Source of the DNA: Neoscytalidium dimidiatum
Taxonomy: Eukaryota > Ascomycota > Dothideomycetes > Botryosphaeriales > Botryosphaeriaceae
DNA: 64,000 bases
Assembly (NCBI GenBank): GCA_037367355.1
Contig: CM074695.1
Span: 1,612,001-1,676,000, forward strand
Direction: 5' to 3'
The notes under the pieces were generated by a model. That model was not told the DNA's origin, did not search any database, and saw only the letters and a list, made by a program, of their open reading frames with translations. The position numbers and the translations under genes were made by a program. Numbering within the stretch: position 1 is the stretch's first letter; each line of letters starts with the position of its first letter. Positions 57,176-64,000 of this stretch are shown here, one piece after another.

Positions 57176-58447
57176 GCTTTGTCGACGAGGACCGAGGGCG
57201 GCATGGTGGTTAGAAGCGGAGGCCCAGAGCGAGGCTTATCGGCATTCGAGGCGGCGGCTTTTGGAGTGACGATGATGGCGGCGGAGAGACGGAGAAATGC
57301 CTGCTTGTGTCCTCCGCTTTCCCGCACTTCCCCCACAGCCCCAGCCCTGCCCGCAACTGCGTCCCCCTTCTCTCACGCCATGTGCCCTCAGTCTTCCCCG
57401 GACTGTCGTCCTCGGCCGGTTGTGCCCCCCGAGGACTCGAGCATTGTGGAGCTGCTCTTACGAGGTCAGACGAGATGATTTGGCACCCCGAATCAGCCTT
57501 GCGGTAATGAATTCTCAGACGAAGGCGCCGATGCTGCGGGTAATCGCATCTGCACAATGACGATTGGACGAGCTTACGACGACCGCATACCATCTTTCCG
57601 TTAACCTCGACCCGCAGCAAAGACTCTTCTCTCAGTGTTCCTAGGTCTTTCTTTGTACTCTCCATGCTTTTAAGGGCGGCATTCGCTTAGGATGACGAAA
57701 GCATCGTATATGCAGCGGAGCTTACCCCGATTCATCGCCGAGTGGGCCGCAGCTTCGGTCATGGGGCACTACCTCGAACCACGTTTACTCATCCTCAAAT
57801 CTCTTACTCCTGCGAGCCACCCAATCTGCAACGAGATACGAGTCAGTATTATCTCAATCTGAGGTAGTCGGCTGGATGAAATTGTCAATCCGATGATGAC
57901 AACAGCATCTAGACGGCTGCTTCAACTCTCCTGGGAAACTGTGATAGGAATATATCTTAGCTATTGTGAAGATTACGAAACAACCTTCCGTTTTCATGTC
58001 ATCTCTTTCCTAAAGCGTATATTTTCGAGCTTGCCCCTATATGTTTACACATCGAAAACGCTGTCAAACCCGGCGTAGTGGCAGCACTCTACATCTCGTC
58101 AACTGACTAAACAGTGAATGGTGCTATCACGGGTTTCCTAAATTGGCCATCACTTACATCCTCAGTCAGGACCTACTTCATATAGAAAACTGGCTCACAT
58201 ATCACAGTCTCGCAAGCAAATGCACATGAAGAAAGATGCAAGGAATTTTGTTTCCGAACTACCCATGAAAACCCATTCCCCCCACCCACCAAAAGCCAGA
58301 CCCACGCCTAGCCGGAGAAGAAGCAGGAGTGGGAGCGGATGGAGGGAAGGAGGGGAGGAGGGGGGGAAAGAAAACAACCACCACCGCCACCACCGCCGCG
58401 CAGCCCCGAAGGACTCCCCATCAGAGAGGAGTCATCGGAGACGCGCC
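57176..58447. other. Intergenic, PP2C promoter and coiled-coil gene 3' end
   Basis: About 1.27 kb with no gene recognised. It contains a diverged copy of the palindromic element near 57856-57930 and a relatively AT-rich stretch from 57.7 to 58.2 kb. Confidence 0.45.
57856..57930. repeat. Palindromic element, diverged copy 2
   Basis: The right end at 57912-57927 (GACGGCTGCTTCAACT) matches the right arm of the copy at 49.0 kb. The left end near 57857-57877 (CTGAGGTAGTCGGCTGGATG) is a weaker match to the left arm. The distance between the outer ends is again close to 75-80 bases. Confidence 0.5.
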
Positions 58448-60919
58448 TCAGCAGAGCTGGCCGAGGAAGCCCCTTCCAGCAGAGGCACCAGCGAGCGCCA
58501 GCACCTCCGCCTTCAGGAGCTCCTCAGGCACCACCCCAGCGCCCGATGCCCAGACCATGGACACCAGGTGCGGGGTGACACCCAGCACCACCGAGACGCG
58601 CTCCTCGTCCACCGAAGAGGAGCCAACAGGACCGACGGCAGCAGCAGCAGCGGCGGCAGCCGCCTCTCCACCACCAACACCACCACCACCACCAACACCA
58701 CCACCACCACCAACCGCACCACCACCGCCCACAACACCGCCCCTTCCCCCCTGGACGACCGACGCGCGGACGCTCACGGCCGCCGAAGCGACCCTCGCGC
58801 CCGGCGCGTCGAACGCCAGGTGCCAAGCGCGGGCCGGCGCCAACATGCCACGAACCGCACCGGCGATGCCGAAGCCCTCCTCCACGATCTCCTCCATCTC
58901 CTCGCGCGCCGAGCCCCTCTCCGCCGTCGGGACGATCGGCTCCAACAGGCCGCAGATCCCTGCGCTGAGGGCACGAGCCTCCTTGACACGCCACTCCAAC
59001 ACGCCCTCGCGACGGGCATCGAACAGCGCGCGCACCAGCTCCGCCTTCTCCTTCGCCATCTCCGCAAGCCTGCCGGCCTCGAAGGCAGGCGTCACGCGCT
59101 CGGACGACGACAGCTCGCGCAGACGGGCCGGCATGGCAGTTGTGGCGCCGCCAACGCAATCGAACAGGGCGTCGTCGACGAACAGGCGGCCGAGGACCTT
59201 GCGGTTGACGAAGCCGGTGATGAGCAGCGCGCGCAGTTCCATGTTGGTGAAGATGCGCTCCAGTTCGAAGTCGCCGATCAGCGCGCCCAGCGCCTGCAGA
59301 AGCTCGACGGTGCGCTGCTCCTTGGAGCGCACCGACGTATGGATCGTGCCACAGTACAGGTCAGCCCAGCGCTCGATGCGCGTCAGCAGGTGGGCCAGGT
59401 GAGCGCGCGCGTCGTCGAGGCTATGGATCTCCGGCGGGATGTAGGCGGTCAGCTTCCTCTTGCTGCCGCTGCGGGGCGTCGTCGCCAGCGCGGACGGCGG
59501 GAGCGCGAGAGCGGGAGCGGGCTGCCTCCAGTTGGTCGACGTCAGGGCCTTGGACATGCTGAAGGAGGTGCGCGCCGGGCCGCTGTGGCGGTTGATATTC
59601 CTGGCACCGGTAGCGCTGTGGAGGCTCTCGGATGAGGAGGGCGGCTGGTTGGCTGAGTCCAAGGACATCATTGAGGCTCGCTTGGAAGCCGGATGCTGAT
59701 GGAAGGGCGGCTGCTGCGGCTGGAACGGGTCATCGATGCGGCTCGGCTGGTGGTAGGAGGAAGCGTGATCGTGTAACATCTGGTTGGAGCCACGAGCGAT
59801 AACGGGACCGGGGCTTTCATATCCACTTGGGAGGAAGGCGTTGCTCGACTGCTTGATGATGGAGTGCGAGCCGAATGTGCTTGTCAAGGCCCTTGGGCCG
59901 GTGGGAGGAGCGCTGATAGCGGTGAGGCTACGGCTAGCAGGAGTCGAAGACCATTGGTTGATCTTAGCGGGAATGGCTCTGCTGGGTGTAGGCGTAGTAT
60001 CAGGGTCCAACGCCGCAATGATTTGGGCCTGAGGGGTGACTTTCTTGTCGGCTAAGCCATGCTGAGTGGTCGTAGCATCGCTGGTAGTGTTGTCGGTGGA
60101 TGGCTCATCCAAGCCCTGACCCTCGCGCAGCGGTGGCTTCTTTCCAGGGTTGCGCAGCACAAAGCGGAGGTCGCCCTGAAGCAGGAGGATCTCGTTCTCA
60201 AGACAGTAGTTGCGAAGCTGAGCAAGGCGGCGATCTTCGTCGCTCTTACGCAGCAGATCCTGGACCTTGCGAACTTCCTTCTTCAGCTCGCTGTTCTCCA
60301 ACTCCAAGTCCTTAGTGGCATCCGCAAACTCTTGCTTCGCATCCTTGGTCTCTTGCCTGAGATCCTTGCACTCCTGCTTAAGATCTCTGCACTCCTGCTG
60401 GACATCTTTGAACTCATGCTTGAGTTCCTGGCGCTCTTCCCTGTGCTCGCGATCCTTCTCCAGAAGTTGAAAGGTAAGCTGAGCCACGACATCTAGGCTT
60501 GTGCCGCTAGCGCCCTCGTTTCCCTGGTGAATGAGACTCATCTCGAACGCGTTGTTGATAATTTCATCTACGGTTAGAATGGGCTCTGACGGTGTCTGTT
60601 CTGAAGGCGTCTGCTCCGAAGGCGTCTGCTGCGAAGGCGTCTGTTCCCTTGAGATAGTCGGGCCGGGTCCGTTGGCGACAAACCCCTCAAGCTCCGGGTC
60701 TAGAGCGGGTGTCTTAATATCGTTGACGTTCAGTAGTAATAGCAGCGTGGTTGTGTCGGAAGAGGCTTGAGGGAGCTGGACCTTGCGACGGAGCTTGCGA
60801 GCAAGATTCGCCAAGCTGGCGTCCTCTAGCGCGAAGTTGATGTAAGAAAGGTTCTCTGAGTTGACAAGCTGAACGCCGCCAGCAATCGAGCTCTGACGCG
60901 AGTGGGAATCTGACTCCAT
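58448..60919 (-). CDS. Coiled-coil protein of unknown function
   Basis: Single exon, 823 residues, ATG at 60919. After about 85 ordinary residues comes a pentapeptide repeat (TPSEQ, four or five units). A strongly heptad-like segment follows at about 165-245, with repeats such as LKQECKDLRQETKDAKQEF, predicting a long coiled coil. The middle is Ser/Pro-rich. A helical C-terminal part (DARAHLAHLLTRIERWADLY, TVELLQALGALIGDFELERI, then IFTNMELRALLITGFVNR and VDDALFDCVGG) looks structured. A Gly/Val and polyalanine stretch, near residues 720-760, precedes the end. It could be a scaffold or polarity-type protein; no enzyme motif is seen. A likely 5' UTR intron (GTGAGTTTCTCC donor, CTAACC branch) lies just upstream. 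Family not recognised. Confidence 0.8.
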   Translation of the reverse strand: MESDSHSRQSSIAGGVQLVNSENLSYINFALEDASLANLARKLRRKVQLPQASSDTTTLLLLLNVNDIKTPALDPELEGFVANGPGPTISREQTPSQQTPSEQTPSEQTPSEPILTVDEIINNAFEMSLIHQGNEGASGTSLDVVAQLTFQLLEKDREHREERQELKHEFKDVQQECRDLKQECKDLRQETKDAKQEFADATKDLELENSELKKEVRKVQDLLRKSDEDRRLAQLRNYCLENEILLLQGDLRFVLRNPGKKPPLREGQGLDEPSTDNTTSDATTTQHGLADKKVTPQAQIIAALDPDTTPTPSRAIPAKINQWSSTPASRSLTAISAPPTGPRALTSTFGSHSIIKQSSNAFLPSGYESPGPVIARGSNQMLHDHASSYHQPSRIDDPFQPQQPPFHQHPASKRASMMSLDSANQPPSSSESLHSATGARNINRHSGPARTSFSMSKALTSTNWRQPAPALALPPSALATTPRSGSKRKLTAYIPPEIHSLDDARAHLAHLLTRIERWADLYCGTIHTSVRSKEQRTVELLQALGALIGDFELERIFTNMELRALLITGFVNRKVLGRLFVDDALFDCVGGATTAMPARLRELSSSERVTPAFEAGRLAEMAKEKAELVRALFDARREGVLEWRVKEARALSAGICGLLEPIVPTAERGSAREEMEEIVEEGFGIAGAVRGMLAPARAWHLAFDAPGARVASAAVSVRASVVQGGRGGVVGGGGAVGGGGGVGGGGGVGGGEAAAAAAAAAVGPVGSSSVDEERVSVVLGVTPHLVSMVWASGAGVVPEELLKAEVLALAGASAGRGFLGQLC
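60595..60650 (-). repeat. 15-base coding repeat (TPSEQ units)
   Basis: Tandem 15-base units related to GAAGGCGTCTGCTCC encode consecutive TPSEQ pentapeptides in the coiled-coil protein. Confidence 0.75.
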
Positions 60920-63351
60920 GATGCTTTATCAGAGGTTAGGCTGTCTTTGCGATGGGGAAAACAGGAGAAACTCACAGAGCTTGTTGCTTTGTGGAACTCA
61001 CGCGAGAAGACCGTGATGGTTGTTTGGTGAAAACTTTAAAGCTCTTCGAGCTACTGAATACCGCAGTGATGGTAGATCTCCAATCCGATATTCCCCCCGC
61101 CTCAGGAATTTCTTAGGAGAAGTGAGGTTGTTGAACTGAGGATGTTGGAATAGGAGTGTCGAAGTGAAGTTCGTGATGTGAAGGCAGCTAAAGCTCTGTG
61201 TGATTATTTGTGTCAATGGGAGATGATGTTGAGTGAGCCTGGCGGGATGTGTTGCACTATAGCAGTGGAAGCTTTATGCGTGCGTATGATGGGCGATGTC
61301 GCAGCTCGCGGGCGCAAATGAAGAGGTGTGGTGTGAGGTGTGTTTAGGAAGGTTGGAGGCGATGTTGCAGTCCGCGTGATGGCTAGACGTGAGCTTCGTG
61401 TAGATGGTTTGTGCCTGTTTGATTGAAGCTCAGAGAGCGGCAGGCAAAACTTGGATTGGAGTCGGCGAGCGGAAACTGTGGGTCCGTGGGGTTGAAGTGT
61501 TGACCTGCGACGTGCGGATGTTGACGAGCGGAGTCGCGGCGCGAAAGACGGGCGGATGAGAAGAATGCGCGCGTGCGCGTGGGGTTTGGAAAGAACGGTG
61601 AAGAATATTGAAGACAACGTCAGCGAAGCCGTGCAAGAGAAGATCTTGATGAGAGCACGTCGGACATTGGTGGGTTGGAGGAGGAAAGGAAGATGAGGGC
61701 GGAGGGCAGCCCGATTTTATACACACAATATGTGCACCTCCAGGCAACGCCCACGTGCCCACCAAATAGAGAAGGCGCGTCACCTGCAGCAAAGAAAGTG
61801 AGGTGAGGTACAGCGAAGCTGAAAGCCAGGCAAGAATAGCAACTGAGCCAAGCTTTGCCAGGCCAGGGAGCCGCACAGTCTATCTATGCTTAGATTTAAT
61901 ACTACGGCTTGCTGACGAAGGACTTCTCAGCTAGTATTACAGTTTGTCAGCCATCCATTTCGGAATTCTATCAGAGTGAGATGTCCTCTTAAGCAACAGA
62001 ATATGCGGCTGTGTTGCTGTCGTTGATAGTGATTTAAAATCTTACTTCTTTAATATGGCTTCAAGAGACTCAACTTCAGCAACATTTCAACCAAACCACC
62101 ATTTTCGTACCCTCAAGCTCCATGAAATCGTATTCATCTATTAACCTAACAAGAATATTGATGCCGGACGCTGACAAGAAGACTCAATAGACACATGTAT
62201 TCGCGATGGCTCCGATCAGAATTCAATCACGTACTTATGGCCAGTATGCTTCACTTGTGACCAATAATTCTCAGATCGGCCACGTCCCTCCGCTTGCTGG
62301 TAGCTGGTATGGAAAAACTCAGTGGTCTCGCAGAGTAGTAAATGGCCAGCAAGGACGTGACCCCATACCCTTTTTTCAAGGCCGGCATGGAATGTTTACA
62401 GTCGGATGGCTGCTTCAGGTCCACAAGCGGACATTGATTTTGCCCACAGTAGGAAGGTTGCCTTGGTGTTGCGATTACAGACCTCTCACGTCGCGCGTAA
62501 CCCACGGGTAGTCGAAGTAGTCATCCGAACGCAAGTGTTCTATATATTATCGAACTGCTGCGTCAGGGCGACTACTTCAACTCCATATGGTAAATCTGTT
62601 TGTTGCTACAGCCGGAGGCTCGTACGGTGGTGTGAAAACAAAGTCCCCCAACATTGCAGTCCATAGGCAGTTGAAGCAGTCCATCGTTGTATTCCCGAAC
62701 GTGAAAAGCGTCTACTGTAAATTCACAAAGTTTGGATATCAGGTAATTTGCATACATATATTTTATTCCATTAGGGGCTGTTTACAAATCTATAAAAAAT
62801 TTTGACACTTCAAATCCAAAAGAAGTAAAGAGTTGACGGAGCCTAATAACAAAAGGCGGTAGTTGGACCTGAAGCATATCAACAGAAAGGGACACTTGTC
62901 AGGGCGGAAATTGGGGAAAGGCTCTCAACGGATGTCAAGGGACGACGTCATCTGCCACCTGGTCAGTGAAGACAATGGCCACTCTTCTCTATCGCAGTCG
63001 AGATGCGAACGGTTTTTCCGGGGTCGGAACTAATCGGCAAATGTAGATGATCAAAGGTAAGGGGGGTTCGAGAGCTGATGTACTTTCCAGGTCGGCGATG
63101 GCATGAAGCTCAGGATACAAGGCGTCTGTGAAAAGCGAAACCGAATTAGAGCACGCACCAGCATAGCATAGTTGCAAATGAGTATTTAACTTCGGTTTGT
63201 CATGCCACGAGTGAGAGTGAGCGATGACCTGAAGTGTCAAAAAGGAAGCTATCAACACGAAACCAGGGAAGCCGCTATCCAGGAGAAACACATACCCACC
63301 GAAACTCCTATGTAATCCTCAACCCATCAGAAGGTTTTTGGTAGTAAAGTT
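60920..63351. other. Intergenic region of about 2.4 kb with repeat cluster
   Basis: Leader and promoter of the coiled-coil gene: TATAAAA on the minus strand at about 61712-61718, followed downstream by pyrimidine-rich transcript sequence. The long minus frames at 61213-61876 have no motif and probably lie in the leader. 62404-62686 carries four copies of the palindromic repeat arm. 62.7-63.3 kb has short frames only and the 3' UTR of the splicing factor gene. Confidence 0.45.
62506..62584. repeat. Palindromic element, copy 3, RIP-like
   Basis: Left arm at 62506-62531 and inverted right arm at 62564-62584 match the 49.0 kb element in layout (79 bases end to end). Differences in the left arm are all transitions, mostly C to T or G to A. 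Extra single arms lie on either side at 62404-62417 (minus sense) and 62666-62686 (plus sense). Confidence 0.65.
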
Positions 63352-64000
63352 TCAGACAGCCTTGGAAAACAGACTGCGGTAAACTGCATCGACGACAGGC
63401 TGAGCGGTGATCTGGCGGCCGCCAAAGAATCTGCCGTTCAGGCCCTTGATAGCGTTCTCACCGCCCTGGACGGTGTCGAACTTGACGTAGATATCGCCCT
63501 GGGTGTTCGGATCTAGAGCAATGTGAACGACCGTGCCATACTTCGCCTGGCACTCCTCCTTGACGTCATCCTCGAGCTCCTTCATCCAGCTGTCGCCTTC
63601 TTCCCTGTATGTGTGTCAGTGTCTGAACAAACTTAAACATTGCCGGGGTGAGACACTTACTCGGTGGGATCGAACATATTCTTGAGCACAACGCAACGGC
63701 TGGCTTGGTTGACGCTGACTGGGAGAGGGCGAGCCGCTTGGACGGTAGGCTTCATGATCTTCTGCTTTTCGGCACCGTTGGTATCAGCAGGTTCATCAGT
63801 ACGTGCAAGCTTCCTCATAAGGGCATCTCTGCTATAGTTGTTGAAGTTCACGCCGGCAACGTCAGTATCGTCAAGGGCACTAGCACCACCGGCACCCTTG
63901 TCGTTATCACGGCCACCAGCGCGGTCAAAGGTACCGCCAGAGCCTCCGGCATGCGCGCCACGGCCACCTGAACCGGAGAAAGCTGAACCCTGGAAGCTGG
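63352..64000 (-). CDS. rsd1: RBM39/Rsd1-type splicing factor, C-terminal part
   Basis: Two exons seen: 63661-64000 (continues beyond the window) and 63352-63604 (complement). The 56-base intron has GTAAGT and ATACAG ends. A Gly/Ala/Ser-rich linker leads to ALDDTDVAGVNFNNYSRDAL, then MRKLARTDEP, the segment typical of CC1-like splicing factors before the last domain. The C-terminal UHM (U2AF-homology RRM) runs from SRCVVLKNMFDPTEEEGDSW through KYGTVVHIALDPNTQGDIYV to GLNGRFFGGRQITAQPVVD. UHM domains bind Trp-containing ligand motifs of U2AF and SF1/SF3b1 and help 3' splice-site choice. The N-terminal RS region and the first two RRMs must lie outside the window. The 5' end and start codon are not visible. 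Confidence 0.93.

Noticed and set aside
58220..59635. Long plus-strand frames over the 3' end of the coiled-coil gene
   Set aside because: They are shadows of the Gly/Ala-rich C-terminal coding sequence on the minus strand.

Overview
The window is nuclear DNA of a filamentous ascomycete (Pezizomycotina; a Dothideomycete would fit, but the sequence alone does not fix the class). The signs are introns of about 50-120 bases with GT/AG ends and RCTAAC-type branch sites, a single-exon Hsp104, an AA11-type LPMO, DHA1 and APC transporters, a 2EXR-type protein, CT-rich leaders and traces of C-to-T mutation (RIP-like) in repeats. I see no tRNA, rRNA, CRISPR array or bacterial-style operon.

Layout: 1.8-3.7 kb ferric reductase (-). 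3.7-9.1 kb GC-rich then AT-richer sequence without a recognisable gene. 9.1-10.9 kb a divergent HODM_asu-like (former DUF3445) membrane-anchored protein (-), with a small gene starting divergently at 11.2 kb (+). 11.6-20.8 kb is a gene-poor stretch holding one small conserved-looking gene (16.5-17.1 kb, +) and a broken secreted GMC oxidoreductase start (17.2-17.5 kb, -). 20.8-22.0 kb 2EXR-like protein (-). 22.7-24.5 kb amino acid/GABA-type permease (-). 25.5-28.0 kb DHA1 drug transporter with six exons (-). 29.3-30.0 kb prefoldin subunit 4 (-). 30.8-32.4 kb membrane-anchored kinase-like protein (-). 34.4-35.7 kb single-pass membrane protein (+). 37.9-40.5 kb PHD-finger protein (+). 41.7-44.5 kb Hsp104 (+), with a heat-shock element upstream. 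46.3-47.6 kb AA11-like LPMO (-). 51.4-54.6 kb importin beta Kap95 with nine exons (-). 55.4-57.2 kb mitochondrial-type PP2C phosphatase (-). 58.4-60.9 kb coiled-coil protein (-). 63.4 kb to the window end: the 3' part of an RBM39/Rsd1-type splicing factor (-).

The genes are mostly unrelated housekeeping and transport genes, so I see no biosynthetic cluster. Themes are protein folding (Hsp104, prefoldin 4), nuclear import and splicing (Kap95, Rsd1), and membrane transport (ferric reductase, permease, DHA1). Exon joins below were worked out by hand from reading-frame continuity and splice-site sequence; family names come from recognised motifs, not from a database search. The most unusual items are a roughly 80-base palindromic repeat family with RIP-like differences, the GMC relic, the divergent polyglutamine HODM_asu-like protein, and two very short coding exons (29 and 26 bases) at the PHD and Kap95 genes. 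I found no evidence of a wholly new biological system.
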